A stretch of DNA of 64,000 bases from Maribacter sp044594925 (lineage in GTDB: Bacteria > Bacteroidota > Bacteroidia > Flavobacteriales > Flavobacteriaceae). Numbering within the stretch: the stretch's first letter is position 1; every line of letters begins with the position of its first letter. This document shows, piece after piece, positions 51,945 to 59,975 of the stretch. The position numbers and the translations under genes were made by a program. The notes beneath the pieces are model-generated. The model was not told the DNA's origin and searched no databases. It saw only the letters and a program-made list of their open reading frames with translations. The stretch covers positions 1,860,001 through 1,924,000 of the forward strand of contig NZ_CP138991.1 of NCBI RefSeq assembly GCF_044594925.1, written 5' to 3'.

Positions 51945-51968
51945 AAAAAGGGCTATATGCCCTTTTTT
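51945..51968. terminator. Bidirectional terminator between ilvE and mazG-like gene
   Basis: AAAAAGGGC, TATAT loop, GCCCTTTTTT; its end overlaps the stop codon of the leftward gene. Confidence 0.8.
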
Positions 51969-52353
51969 AGTTTTTTAATATGGCTGCAATATCGGGTTTA
52001 AAATAATTGGGACCTTTAAGTACTTTCCCGTCTTCTCTATAAATAGGTTTACCATCGGCTCCCAACTTGCTCATATTACTACGTTGAATTTCAGCAAATA
52101 CTTCTTCTATTTTATATTGCATCCCGTGTTCTAATATAGTGCCGCATAAGATATACAACATATCCCCTAGGGCATCTGCCACCTCTACCATATCATTATC
52201 CAAGGCAGCCTCTAAGTACTCCTTATTTTCCTCATCCATAAGGTTAAACCGCAAAAGGTTCTTGGCTTTACCCAAATCCGCTTTCATTTCCTCGGATACA
52301 CCTAATCCAAAAGACTCATGAAACTGTTGTACCGCCTTAATTTTATTTTTCAT
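51967..52353 (-). CDS. MazG/PRA-PH-type nucleotide pyrophosphohydrolase
   Basis: The ATG at 52353 gives 128 residues; the frame runs further upstream but that part is not family-like and would cover the divergent promoter. The all-alpha NTP-pyrophosphatase core has ENKEYLEAALDNDMVEVADALGDMLYILCGTIL, giving the Ex2E...Ex2D metal pattern. A C-terminal PIYREDGKVLKGPNYFKPDI is characteristic of this group. It probably hydrolyses non-canonical (d)NTPs. Confidence 0.87.
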   Translation of the reverse strand: MKNKIKAVQQFHESFGLGVSEEMKADLGKAKNLLRFNLMDEENKEYLEAALDNDMVEVADALGDMLYILCGTILEHGMQYKIEEVFAEIQRSNMSKLGADGKPIYREDGKVLKGPNYFKPDIAAILKN

Positions 52354-52374
52354 ACTTAACTTTTGTTTTTGCCG

Positions 52375-52382
52375 TAGCTTTG
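52375..52382 (+). promoter_or_regulatory. -7 element of the two-helix membrane protein gene
   Basis: TAGCTTTG, 16 bases before the ATG at 52399. The -33 is not clear. Confidence 0.5.
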
Positions 52383-52398
52383 CGTAAAAATATAAAAT

Positions 52399-52587
52399 AT
52401 GTTCAGCACCGGACAAATCGTTTTCGCTATACTTTTTGCAATTTCCTTTATCGTAATTATCATTTTTGCCTACCGCAAAGACCTTAAATTGCACAAAAAA
52501 AATTATAAAGGTGTAAAGTGGGTAGGAATATTCTTCGTAATCTTCTTGTTAACCCTCTTCATAATTAAGTATTTCCTTAAAAATTAG
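52399..52587 (+). CDS. Small two-helix membrane protein
   Basis: 62 residues. Helix 1 covers about 5-24 (GQIVFAILFAISFIVIIIFA), a basic loop YRKDLKLHKKNYKGVKW follows, and helix 2 covers about 42-60 (VGIFFVIFLLTLFIIKYF). Both ends are probably outside, with the basic loop in the cytoplasm by the positive-inside rule. Such short proteins are common near mazG in Flavobacteriaceae, but no function is known. A -7 element lies right upstream. Confidence 0.75.
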   Translation: MFSTGQIVFAILFAISFIVIIIFAYRKDLKLHKKNYKGVKWVGIFFVIFLLTLFIIKYFLKN

Positions 52588-52667
52588 CCAATTTTTTACG
52601 TACACCACAAAAATTAGGCTGTACGCAACAAAAAAAACATTTTCCTCGTATACTATACCAAATAACG

Positions 52668-52675
52668 TAATTTTG
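52668..52675 (+). promoter_or_regulatory. -7 element of the 59-residue membrane protein gene
   Basis: TAATTTTG, 29 bases before the ATG at 52705; no clear -33 TTTG. Confidence 0.5.
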
Positions 52676-52704
52676 CGTTATTCATCTATAAGGGGCAATA
52701 AATT

Positions 52705-52884
52705 ATGATGACATTCTTTACAATATTTTTAATTTTAGTAGGACTGAATGCAGTTATTCTGTTGAGCAGTTTACAGAGCATTAACAAAAAGACGAAAAAA
52801 CCTACACCTAAATTCAACGACGCACCGACATCTGTAATCTATCCTATAGATTTATTAGGCACGAATTACAAAAAGGCAGTTTAG
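52705..52884 (+). CDS. 59-residue single-helix membrane protein, relative of tiny ORFs 2 and 3
   Basis: The protein starts MMTFFTIFLILVGLNAVILL then SSLQS, matching the N-terminal pattern of the tiny peptides at 36598 and 36764. It adds a 35-residue basic, proline-containing tail (KKTKKPTPKF ... PIDLLGTNYKKAV). A second ATG one codon later is an alternative start. It has its own -7 element and lies 19 bases before crcB, so both may share a transcript. No family is known to me; a small regulatory or assembly peptide in the inner membrane is possible. Confidence 0.6.
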   Translation: MMTFFTIFLILVGLNAVILLSSLQSINKKTKKPTPKFNDAPTSVIYPIDLLGTNYKKAV

Positions 52885-52903
52885 TTTTTTACCTTTAGAA
52901 GGT

Positions 52904-53275
52904 ATGAAACAAGTATTACTGGTTTTTATTGGAGGTGGTTTCGGTAGTGTGCTGCGCTTTTGGATATCAAAAATTCTCAATCCTTATTATTCAAATTTTT
53001 ATTTAGGCACCTTTGCGGTTAACGTTATTGGATGTTTGCTTATTGGGTTCTTATTTGGTTTTTCAATCAAGAACAATTTATTATCTGAAAACCAATCGCT
53101 TTTATTGGCCACAGGTTTCTGTGGTGGATTTACAACATTCTCCACCTTTGCCTTAGAAGGTCATCTATTATTAAAAGAATCTACCCTGCTCAACTTTTCA
53201 GTTTATACCATTGGCAGTATAGCGATTGGAATCATAGCTATCGCTCTAGGGCTGTGGATTTCAAAATTGTTATAA
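52904..53275 (+). CDS. crcB: Fluoride ion channel CrcB/Fluc
   Basis: 123 residues, four membrane helices. Signatures are GGGFGSVLRFWIS at the N-terminus, NVIGCLLIGFLFG (the conserved pore asparagine), and GFCGGFTTFSTFALE with the phenylalanine-box and Na+ site. It forms antiparallel dimers that expel fluoride. No fluoride riboswitch is visible in the short upstream region. Confidence 0.94.
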   Translation: MKQVLLVFIGGGFGSVLRFWISKILNPYYSNFYLGTFAVNVIGCLLIGFLFGFSIKNNLLSENQSLLLATGFCGGFTTFSTFALEGHLLLKESTLLNFSVYTIGSIAIGIIAIALGLWISKLL

Positions 53276-53346
53276 TAATAACATTAGATTAGCCTCTTTT
53301 TATATTTTGAATAATTTATGGTGTTTTATCATTATTTCTAACAATT

Positions 53347-53362
53347 CCCTAAAAAAATAAGG
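53347..53362. repeat. CCCTAA/TTAGGG-type palindrome, copy A
   Basis: CCCTAAAAAAATAAGG, an imperfect form of the element seen at 53503. Centre near 53355. Confidence 0.45.
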
Positions 53363-53449
53363 TTTTCAATATTTTATTTTCAATATTTAGTTCATTCTCA
53401 CCTCAAGCTATCTTCATATTCTCAAAATAAACGCAATTATTTCAGCATA

Positions 53450-53466
53450 CCTATAATTTTTTAGGG
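53450..53466. repeat. CCCTAA/TTAGGG-type palindrome, copy B
   Basis: CCTATAATTTTTTAGGG (reverse orientation of the others). Centre near 53458, about 103 bases from copy A and 53 from copy C. Confidence 0.45.
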
Positions 53467-53499
53467 TATAAATTATAATAAACATAAAAATAAACGTAG

Positions 53500-53522
53500 A
53501 CACCCTAAAAAAATTAGGGTGT
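53500..53522. promoter_or_regulatory. CCCTAA/TTAGGG palindrome, copy C, at the glnB-type promoter
   Basis: Perfect 9-base arms ACACCCTAA and TTAGGGTGT around five A residues. It overlaps the expected -33 region of a TACATTTA -7-like element (53537-53544), 22 bases before the PII start codon. It could be an activator or repressor site. A transcription-stopping hairpin is a second possibility because T residues follow. Confidence 0.5.
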
Positions 53523-53565
53523 TAATTTTTTTAACATACATTTACCGCTTTAAAACCAATATAAA

Positions 53566-53904
53566 ATGAAAAAAATCGAGGCAATTATCAGAAAATCCAA
53601 ATTTGACGATGTCAAAGAGGCATTGCATCAAATCGAGGTCAATTTCTTTAGTTACTGGGATGTAACTGGAGTTGGAAATGAAAAACAAGGGCATGTTTAC
53701 AGAGGTATCTCTTACAGCACAACAGATATACAAAGAAGATATCTTTCTATAGTAGTATCTGATGAGTTTTTAGACAAAACGGTCAGTGCCATCTTAGAGT
53801 CTGCTTATTCCGGTAATGTAGGTGACGGTAAGGTATTTGTATCTGATGTCATCGAGGCCTACCGTATAAGAACGAAAGAAAGTGGTCAAGCAGGAATCAA
53901 CTAA
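53566..53904 (+). CDS. PII-type nitrogen regulatory protein with variant T-loop
   Basis: 112 residues. N-terminal MKKIEAIIRKSKFDDVKEAL and the B-loop region SGNVGDGKVFVSDVIEAYRIRT are canonical PII. The T-loop reads GNEKQGHVYRGISY against QKGHTELYRGAEY in E. coli GlnB: it is two residues shorter after the histidine, and the usual Q39-K40 order is changed. A tyrosine remains at the uridylylation position (Y50). It probably binds and gates the AmtB encoded 26 bases downstream in response to ATP/ADP and 2-oxoglutarate. Confidence 0.92.
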   Translation: MKKIEAIIRKSKFDDVKEALHQIEVNFFSYWDVTGVGNEKQGHVYRGISYSTTDIQRRYLSIVVSDEFLDKTVSAILESAYSGNVGDGKVFVSDVIEAYRIRTKESGQAGIN

Positions 53905-53930
53905 CTCTAACTAACTAAAACTTTATTAAA

Positions 53931-55175
53931 ATGGACGCAGGATTATTTACAGCGAATAATGTATGGATGATGTTGGCTACCGCATTGGTATTCTTCATGC
54001 ATACTGGTTTTGCCTTTTTAGAAATAGGCTTAACAAGACAAAAGAACACGATTAACATATTATTTAAGAACATATTTATCATTACCGGAGGTCTCTTACT
54101 TTACTATGCCTTTGGATTTAATTTAATGTACCCTGGTTTTGAAGATGGAGATATGGGTATTTTAAAATTCTCTATGGATAGTTTTGGTATCGGTGCTCCT
54201 GAAGGAGGGATGACGCCAGACTATGCAGACGGAGGCTATACTTGGTGGACAGATTTTCTTTTCCAAGGAATGTTCGCAGCGACAGCAGCGACAATTGTTT
54301 CTGGAGCCGTAGCAGAACGTATCAAAATTGGTTCGTTCATGATATTCACGGTATTCTATGTTGGATTGGTTTATCCTATAGTAGGTGCATGGAAATGGGG
54401 AGGTGGCTTCCTAGATTCTTGGGGATTCTATGATTTCGCAGGCTCTACCTTGGTTCACTCCGTTGGTGGGTGGGCAGCCCTTGTAGCTATAACATTACTT
54501 GGCGCTAGAATTGGTAAATTCGGTAGTGACGGAAAACCTAAGGCCATACCGGGACACAATATTCCTTTAGCAACGGCCGGGGTATTGATATTGTGGTTAG
54601 GATGGTTTGGATTTAACGGCGGATCCGTTCTTTCAGCAGATCCAGAATTAACCTCTTTAGTGCTAGTAACAACAAGTTTGGCTGCGGCCGCGGGTGGTTT
54701 CGGAGCTTTCATTCTATCGACCATTCTTTACAAAAATTTAGACTTGACCATGTTTCTGAACGGTATCCTTGGTGGGTTGGTAGGAATTACAGCTGGGGCA
54801 GATTTAATGTCGCCAAACGAAGCTATTGTCATTGGGTTTATAGCAGGTCTTATCATTGTTTTAGGTGTTGCTTTAATAGACAAGTTAAAATTAGATGATC
54901 CTGTAGGAGCGGTTACTGTACACTTGATCTGTGGTATTTGGGGAACTTTAGCTGTTGGACTTTTTGGAAACTTGGCAGGTGGAGAGCAATTCCTAACACA
55001 ATTATACGGAGTACTTATTATTGGTGCATTCTGTATCGTAACCTCTGGAATTATATTGGGAGTACTTAAGGCGACATTAGGTCTAAGAGTTACCAAAGAG
55101 GAGGAATTAGAAGGCTTGGACATCCACGAACATGGAATGGACGCTTACTCTGACTTTAGAATGAATCAGCACTAA
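53931..55175 (+). CDS. amtB: Ammonium transporter
   Basis: 414 residues, eleven membrane helices, no cleavable signal. The pore twin histidines are H176 (GSTLVHSVGGW) and H331 (AVTVHLICGIWG). The selectivity region TWWTDFLFQGMFAATAATIVSGAVAER is typical. The C-terminal cytoplasmic tail LRVTKEEELEGLDIHEHGMDAYSDF is the PII-sensitive segment. It moves ammonium through the inner membrane. It is cotranscribed with the PII gene and probably with the porin. Confidence 0.96.
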   Translation: MDAGLFTANNVWMMLATALVFFMHTGFAFLEIGLTRQKNTINILFKNIFIITGGLLLYYAFGFNLMYPGFEDGDMGILKFSMDSFGIGAPEGGMTPDYADGGYTWWTDFLFQGMFAATAATIVSGAVAERIKIGSFMIFTVFYVGLVYPIVGAWKWGGGFLDSWGFYDFAGSTLVHSVGGWAALVAITLLGARIGKFGSDGKPKAIPGHNIPLATAGVLILWLGWFGFNGGSVLSADPELTSLVLVTTSLAAAAGGFGAFILSTILYKNLDLTMFLNGILGGLVGITAGADLMSPNEAIVIGFIAGLIIVLGVALIDKLKLDDPVGAVTVHLICGIWGTLAVGLFGNLAGGEQFLTQLYGVLIIGAFCIVTSGIILGVLKATLGLRVTKEEELEGLDIHEHGMDAYSDFRMNQH

Positions 55176-55194
55176 ATCATAAAACGGAAAAGGA

Positions 55195-55222
55195 AACGGA
55201 GCGTTTTGCAGAACGCTCCGTT
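55195..55222 (+). other. Perfect intercistronic hairpin between amtB and porin gene
   Basis: Arms AACGGAGCGTT and AACGCTCCGTT (11 bases each) with a 6-base loop. Only a weak T tract follows, so it may be an attenuating or RNA-stabilising hairpin rather than a full terminator. Confidence 0.6.
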
Positions 55223-55292
55223 ATATAACCTTCTCAAAAAAATTTAAATCAGTCATTACAACAATCCCTAATGGGATTATAAATTCAAACTT

Positions 55293-56357
55293 ATGAAAAC
55301 GATTATTTATACAAAATTCGTAAAAAATTTATTTCTTTTAGCATTAACTGTTTTTTCTACTGTTTCTCTTGTAGCTCAGGAGGAAGAGGAAACATCAAAA
55401 TTCTCTTTTAGTGGTTCGGTAGATGCATATTATAGAGCCAATTTAAATGCAGGTAACGGTATAGATGCTCAGGCTCCAGGTAGTTCTTTCGCTAATCTAC
55501 CTGGCTTTGCACTTGGTATGGCCAATGTAATAGGTAGCTATGAAGGAGAAAAAGTTGGTTTTGTTGCAGACTTAGTATTTGGTCCTAGAGGTACAGATGC
55601 TATTTTCGCCTCCCCAATGTACTCTGCAACAGGAGATATTGTTAATCAGTTATATGCCTACTGGAACGTGAGCGATAAGGTAAAGTTAACCTTCGGTAAT
55701 TTTAATACCTTCTTAGGATATGAAGTAATATCTCCTGTTGCTAATTTTAACTATAGTACTTCATACCTATTCTCATATGGGCCGTTTTCTCATACGGGGC
55801 TAAAGGCAGATTTTACACTGTCAGATGATCTGAGTTTAATGTTAGCAGTAATGAATCCAACAGATTTAACCGAGTTTAACCCAACTGGGCAGTATGCTTA
55901 TGGTGTGCAATTAGGTTATAGCGGACAATATGCTAACGTCTTAATTGACAATGGGTCTTTTGAAATAGACTATACAGGTGGGTTTGACCTTTCAGATTCC
56001 TTTTTCTTAGGCCTGAACGCTGCACTTTTTAGTGGCGATGAGGAAGACGGAATTGGAAGTTTCGCAGGCGTAGCAGTATACCCACAGTTAGCTACTTCAG
56101 AGAACTTTACAATAGGTTTAAGAGGTGAGTACTTTGCTGAAACGGATTTCTTTGGAGCAATTGGTGCTGTTGATGCTGAAGGAGACGCCAGTGTTTTTGC
56201 AGTAACCCTTACGGGTAGCGCAACTATTGGCGATCTTATTTTAAAACCAGAATTTAGATTAGACAGCACATCAGAAGATGCTACTTTCACTAACGGAGAC
56301 GGAGAGCCTATAAGCAGTCTCTCTTCCTTTGTACTTGCAGCGGTCTACTCTTTCTAA
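55293..56357 (+). CDS. Outer-membrane porin-like beta-barrel next to amtB
   Basis: 354 residues. Signal peptide about 1-29 (ends SLVAQ), then an acidic stretch EEEETSKFSFSGSVDAYYRANLN and repeated amphipathic strands (YEGEKVGFVADLVFGPRG, NVSDKVKLTFGNFNTFLGYE). It ends with SSFVLAAVYSF, the terminal-F signature for outer-membrane insertion. It resembles BBP2-like porins. Its place 117 bases after amtB suggests that it lets ammonium or small nitrogen compounds through the outer membrane (inference). Confidence 0.85.
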   Translation: MKTIIYTKFVKNLFLLALTVFSTVSLVAQEEEETSKFSFSGSVDAYYRANLNAGNGIDAQAPGSSFANLPGFALGMANVIGSYEGEKVGFVADLVFGPRGTDAIFASPMYSATGDIVNQLYAYWNVSDKVKLTFGNFNTFLGYEVISPVANFNYSTSYLFSYGPFSHTGLKADFTLSDDLSLMLAVMNPTDLTEFNPTGQYAYGVQLGYSGQYANVLIDNGSFEIDYTGGFDLSDSFFLGLNAALFSGDEEDGIGSFAGVAVYPQLATSENFTIGLRGEYFAETDFFGAIGAVDAEGDASVFAVTLTGSATIGDLILKPEFRLDSTSEDATFTNGDGEPISSLSSFVLAAVYSF

Positions 56358-56395
56358 AATTGAATTATATAGTTGATTTATAGTTTTAAACATCA

Positions 56396-56423
56396 AAAGC
56401 CCAACGTAAACGTTGGGCTTTTT
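56396..56423. terminator. Bidirectional terminator after the porin gene
   Basis: AAAGCCCAACG / CGTTGGGCTTTTT; it serves the porin gene and the convergent DUF1684 gene. Confidence 0.85.
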
Positions 56424-57071
56424 CTATTTATCGAAGGCCTTTACTCCCGCTAAGATTCTAGTCTTTAAATTATTCACCGAAGGCACCAAAGGGCAAGAGT
56501 ATTTCTTATTATAGGCACAATAGGGATTGTAAGCCTTATTAAAATCAATAGTAATCATATCACCCTCAGGTATTCTTAAATCTAAATACCTACCACCACC
56601 ATAGGTTTCTTTACCATTGGTTAAGTCGGTAAACGGAAGAAATAAATAGTCTGTATATTTTTCTTCAAGTATTAACTCGGGGCTTTGATACACCTCCAGC
56701 GCATAGGTTTTTCCTTTAAGCTGAAATTCTACTTTGGCATAAACCACTTCTTCTGATTTTGTGCCTGTACTGGTTGGCATTAAAAAAGGTAAGGCATCTG
56801 GTGTTCTTATAAATTTTGCTTGTACCACGTAATTAGTATCCGGTGCAAAAAAATCCAATCCCTCAAAATCTTTACGATGCCTGTCAGCCAATGGAGACAC
56901 CTCTGGGTCTTTAAATTCAGCATTCAATTTCTTCTGATATTCCAATATAGCGGTAAGTTTATCGTTCTTGGAAGTAATGGAAACCTCTTCCTTTTCGTCA
57001 TGATACCGCTTTCCCTGCTTGCAACTAAAAATAAGTACGCATAAGACAATTACTATTCTTGAATTAAACAT
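56424..57071 (-). CDS. DUF1684 lipoprotein
   Basis: The ATG at 57071 gives 215 residues; a GTG three codons upstream is less likely. Lipoprotein signal VLCVLIFSC with C17. The DUF1684 region has YQKKLNAEFKDPEVSPLADRHRKDFEGLDFFAPD, YAKVEFQLKGKTYALEVYQSP, LFLPFTDLTNGKETYGGGRYLDLRIPEGDMITIDFNKAYNPYCAYNKKYSCPLVP (in parts). The last motif with two cysteines is characteristic. Function is unknown. A TATTTTTG -7 element (57090-57097, minus strand) lies just upstream. Confidence 0.85.
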   Translation of the reverse strand: MFNSRIVIVLCVLIFSCKQGKRYHDEKEEVSITSKNDKLTAILEYQKKLNAEFKDPEVSPLADRHRKDFEGLDFFAPDTNYVVQAKFIRTPDALPFLMPTSTGTKSEEVVYAKVEFQLKGKTYALEVYQSPELILEEKYTDYLFLPFTDLTNGKETYGGGRYLDLRIPEGDMITIDFNKAYNPYCAYNKKYSCPLVPSVNNLKTRILAGVKAFDK

Positions 57072-57089
57072 ATATTTCACTTTTTAGTA

Positions 57090-57097
57090 CAAAAATA
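57090..57097 (-). promoter_or_regulatory. -7 element of the DUF1684 gene
   Basis: TATTTTTG on the minus strand, 19 bases before the start codon. Confidence 0.45.
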
Positions 57098-57158
57098 CAA
57101 TATATGTATTTTTAGTTTTTTGTATTCCTTTTACCTTGCATTACATAAAATCTACCAA

Positions 57159-57896
57159 ATGAAAATTAATTTGCTTGTACTTCTCATAACGCTAACCACT
57201 TTTAGTTGTAAGCAAGAAAAACTAAAACGTGAATCTAAAAGTAAAGTTGAGCGCTTTATACCAGAACTTAAAGACAATAGGTACAATGTTGCCTTTTTGA
57301 TAATGGATGGCGTTTTCAATACGGAGTTCACAGCGCCTTATGATATATTTCAACACACCCAATATCGAGATAATATTAAGGCGATGAATACATTTACGGT
57401 AGCCAATACCCTTGAACCGATCACCTCTTTTGAAGGGCTTAGAATTTTACCTGATTTCGACTATACAAAAGATAGTATACCACAAATAGACATTCTTGTA
57501 GTACCAAGCGCGGAGCATCATTTAGATACTGATTTAGAAAATGAAGTTTTACTAGAATTTATAAGAGAAATCGACAAAAGTGCCCTTTACGTTACCAGCC
57601 ACTGTGATGGAGCTTTCGTCTTAGCAAAAGCTGGCATCCTTAATAATGTGACATCTACCACTTTCCCAAGTGACATAGACACCTACAAAACTATGTTTCC
57701 GCATTTAAAAGTAAAGGACAGTGTATTATTTGTACATGATGGTAAGTATATTACTTCGGCCGGTGGCGCAAAAAGTTTTGAAGCGGCCCTTTACTTGTGT
57801 GAGCAATTGTATGGAAAGGAAGTAGCTATTTCCCTTGCTAAGGGATTGGTCATAGATTGGAATTTAAATACTGTTCCCCATCTTAGTCTTCAATGA
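57159..57896 (+). CDS. DJ-1/PfpI-family lipoprotein
   Basis: The ATG at 57159 gives 245 residues; upstream in-frame sequence is not signal-like. Lipoprotein signal LLITLTTFSC with C17. DJ-1/PfpI domain about 40-235: YNVAFLIMDGVFNTEFTAPYDIF, the nucleophile C149 in VTSHCDGAFVLAKAG, and TSAGGAKSFEAALYLCEQLYG. It resembles the amidotransferase-like half of AraC-type GlxA regulators, but here it is exported and lacks a DNA-binding domain. Its 3' end overlaps the convergent hydrolase gene by 14 bases. Confidence 0.87.
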   Translation: MKINLLVLLITLTTFSCKQEKLKRESKSKVERFIPELKDNRYNVAFLIMDGVFNTEFTAPYDIFQHTQYRDNIKAMNTFTVANTLEPITSFEGLRILPDFDYTKDSIPQIDILVVPSAEHHLDTDLENEVLLEFIREIDKSALYVTSHCDGAFVLAKAGILNNVTSTTFPSDIDTYKTMFPHLKVKDSVLFVHDGKYITSAGGAKSFEAALYLCEQLYGKEVAISLAKGLVIDWNLNTVPHLSLQ

Positions 57897-59295
57897 TATC
57901 ATAACGAGCCTCCTTAAGGTATTTATCGACTATTTCGTTGAATTCTGGTGTTATTCTTAGGAGAGCTGTATTTTCTAGACTATATAATTCCGTTTTATTT
58001 TTGTAGCCCGTTTTTAGTAATTCTTCTAAATAAAATAACGCGGTACCATAATCCTCTATTAGCGCACTATTAGAAATTACTTTTAAATATCCTTCCTTGC
58101 TATCAGGCTTTGTTATGGTTTTTAACATGTAAAGAAAATTCAGGGCCTGTATGTCTACAACTTCATCGGCATTTACCACATCTATATTATCATCAATTAA
58201 GGCATTGACGTAGCCTCTTAATCGGGCCGCCATTTGGTCTTCATAGTTTATGGTACTTTTTTCCATCTTGTTCAATTCCGCCATTTGATAGTTCCACCAA
58301 CCAAGATTACTATAGTTATAGGTTAATACATCTTCTTCTAAATAATAGCCATAATCTGCTTTGATAAAAGATTCTTTAAGAAAATACTTATCCTGAAGTC
58401 TATTATTAATTTTGTAAGACTTACTTCGACGCAATTGACGGCGGCTATTCTTTAAGGAGTCCATACTCAAGAAAGGGCGGTAGACCTGCATCATCTCATT
58501 AAGAATATGAGCTGATAGTAACGGTTTGTCATTGGTAAACATCAGGTTGGCTTTTACAAAATCCGATTCATAAGATTTTTGAATAAAATCCATATCCCTT
58601 TCCAAGTCTTCTTTAGCCATTGCCGCTAACTTTAGTTGTCTCATGGCGTTTGCGAGTTCTTCCTTTTTTGGCCATTCATGCCCTGTCTCGGAAAAGTGCA
58701 AATTATTAGGGAATTGTAGTTCGTTCAAGATTTTTCTCGTTTCTAACAATTCTCTAAAATTATAATCCTTTCGCCCCGCTATACCTATAAAGTGAAAAGT
58801 CTTTTTAGCACTAAGAATCTCAACGTTACCAACGGCCGCACCACAAGAAATAACTCCTTTGATTTCTGGAATAAATGTGGGGATTATGGAAGCGAACCTA
58901 GCACCATCAGAAAAACCACCTGTATATGTCATGTTTTTACGTATCGGCAACAGCTCTGCCACAGTATTGAACATTCTGCTTGCTACCAGTACGTTCTGCG
59001 ATAAAGTAAGCGTATCACTACTATTATTAGAACTGGCCAAAATAAACCCTTCTTCCTCCGCAGCTCCCTTAAACATGGAAAGCGTCTGTTTACTCTTACC
59101 CTCCAAATCCAGCACAAAAATAATTGGCCAAGATTTAGATGTGGTGAAATTTGTTGGAAGGTAGAGCGAAAACGTCTCGGCCAAGGTATCGTTCACTGCA
59201 ATGTTATCCGCAATGACACCTTTTGATATTTTAAATTCTTGGGCAACTATTAAAAATGGAATTACAAATAAAAGAAGCGTAACAGTTTTTTTCAT
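57883..59295 (-). CDS. Exported alpha/beta-hydrolase-fold protein
   Basis: 470 residues. Signal peptide about 1-18. The hydrolase domain (about 30-225) starts FSLYLPTNFTTSKSWPIIFVLD, with nucleophile elbow GGFSDGAR (S129), a possible acid near GIAGRKDYNF, and histidine in FSETGHEWP. This is like polyhydroxybutyrate depolymerase or ferulate-esterase-type proteins. The C-terminal half (about 230-470) is helical, possibly TPR-like, and unassigned. The substrate is unknown. Confidence 0.78.
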   Translation of the reverse strand: MKKTVTLLLFVIPFLIVAQEFKISKGVIADNIAVNDTLAETFSLYLPTNFTTSKSWPIIFVLDLEGKSKQTLSMFKGAAEEEGFILASSNNSSDTLTLSQNVLVASRMFNTVAELLPIRKNMTYTGGFSDGARFASIIPTFIPEIKGVISCGAAVGNVEILSAKKTFHFIGIAGRKDYNFRELLETRKILNELQFPNNLHFSETGHEWPKKEELANAMRQLKLAAMAKEDLERDMDFIQKSYESDFVKANLMFTNDKPLLSAHILNEMMQVYRPFLSMDSLKNSRRQLRRSKSYKINNRLQDKYFLKESFIKADYGYYLEEDVLTYNYSNLGWWNYQMAELNKMEKSTINYEDQMAARLRGYVNALIDDNIDVVNADEVVDIQALNFLYMLKTITKPDSKEGYLKVISNSALIEDYGTALFYLEELLKTGYKNKTELYSLENTALLRITPEFNEIVDKYLKEARYDIIED

Positions 59296-59405
59296 ATTTA
59301 GGAACGTATCAAAAATCTAGCCAAATTCATATTTAAATGTAGTTATACTATTTAGTAATTGGAAAAAAAATACGTAATACTTAAAATGAATCAATAAAAA
59401 TTACG

Positions 59406-59864
59406 CTATTGTTTTCCTTCTATTTTTTTAATCGGAGCATTTGAGATGACCTGGGAGAGAACAATATTGGTTCTAGTTTCTCCATATTGAATAAGCTTAT
59501 CTATAAACTGTTCTAAATGAAACTGGTCTTGAAAGACCACCTCCATAACAATATTCTCATTTCCCGTAATCCTATAGCAATTAACAACCTCATCTAAAGT
59601 GTGCACCAAGGCCAGAAAAGGCTTCAACTTTCCCATAAAAGCACGTAGTGTAATAATTGCCTTAAGTTGGTATCCAGTAAGCGCATGGGAAACCATTGCA
59701 TTGTAACCGACCAAGACACCAAGGTCCTCCATTTTTTTAACACGCTCCCCAACTGCAGGGGCTGTTAAACCAATATATCTACCAATATTGGCAAAAGATT
59801 CCCTAGCATTTAATTGTAGTCGCTGAAGTATTTTCCAGTTCAGCTCATCTAGCTTTATATTCAA
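59406..59864 (-). CDS. Lrp/AsnC-family transcriptional regulator
   Basis: 152 residues. The helix-turn-helix covers about 1-60 (LDELNWKILQRLQLNARESFANIGRYIGLTAPAVGERVKKMEDLGVLVGY in parts). The ligand-binding RAM domain covers about 65-145 (AIITLRAFMGKLKPFLAL, VNCYRITGNENIVMEVVF). The start appears to be TTG at 59864, since no ATG lies near the conserved N-terminus. A TACTTTTG -7 element (59892-59899, minus strand) supports this. It is divergent from the gene at 59976. The target and amino-acid ligand are unknown. Confidence 0.9.
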   Translation of the reverse strand: MNIKLDELNWKILQRLQLNARESFANIGRYIGLTAPAVGERVKKMEDLGVLVGYNAMVSHALTGYQLKAIITLRAFMGKLKPFLALVHTLDEVVNCYRITGNENIVMEVVFQDQFHLEQFIDKLIQYGETRTNIVLSQVISNAPIKKIEGKQ

Positions 59865-59891
59865 AACTTTAAAATTTATTTAATTTACTTT

Positions 59892-59899
59892 CAAAAGTA
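59892..59899 (-). promoter_or_regulatory. -7 element of the Lrp-type gene
   Basis: TACTTTTG on the minus strand, 27 bases before the proposed TTG start. Confidence 0.45.
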
Positions 59900-59975
59900 A
59901 AATTACTAAATCTCTTTTATTTAAAAAGCTTAATCCTCAAAATACCAAAGTAACTTTATACTAAGTTCAAGAGTA

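Noticed and set aside
52357..52494. Upstream extension of the mazG-like frame
   Set aside because: The extension is not family-like and runs across the promoter and first codons of the divergent two-helix membrane protein gene.
52820..52903. Fluoride riboswitch upstream of crcB
   Set aside because: Only 19 bases separate crcB from the preceding small gene, and the conserved GGNGAU-type start and pseudoknot segments are not seen.
54728..55123. A 131-codon open frame on the minus strand
   Set aside because: It is antisense to amtB; its proline/isoleucine/asparagine-rich composition is a mirror of the membrane-helix codons.
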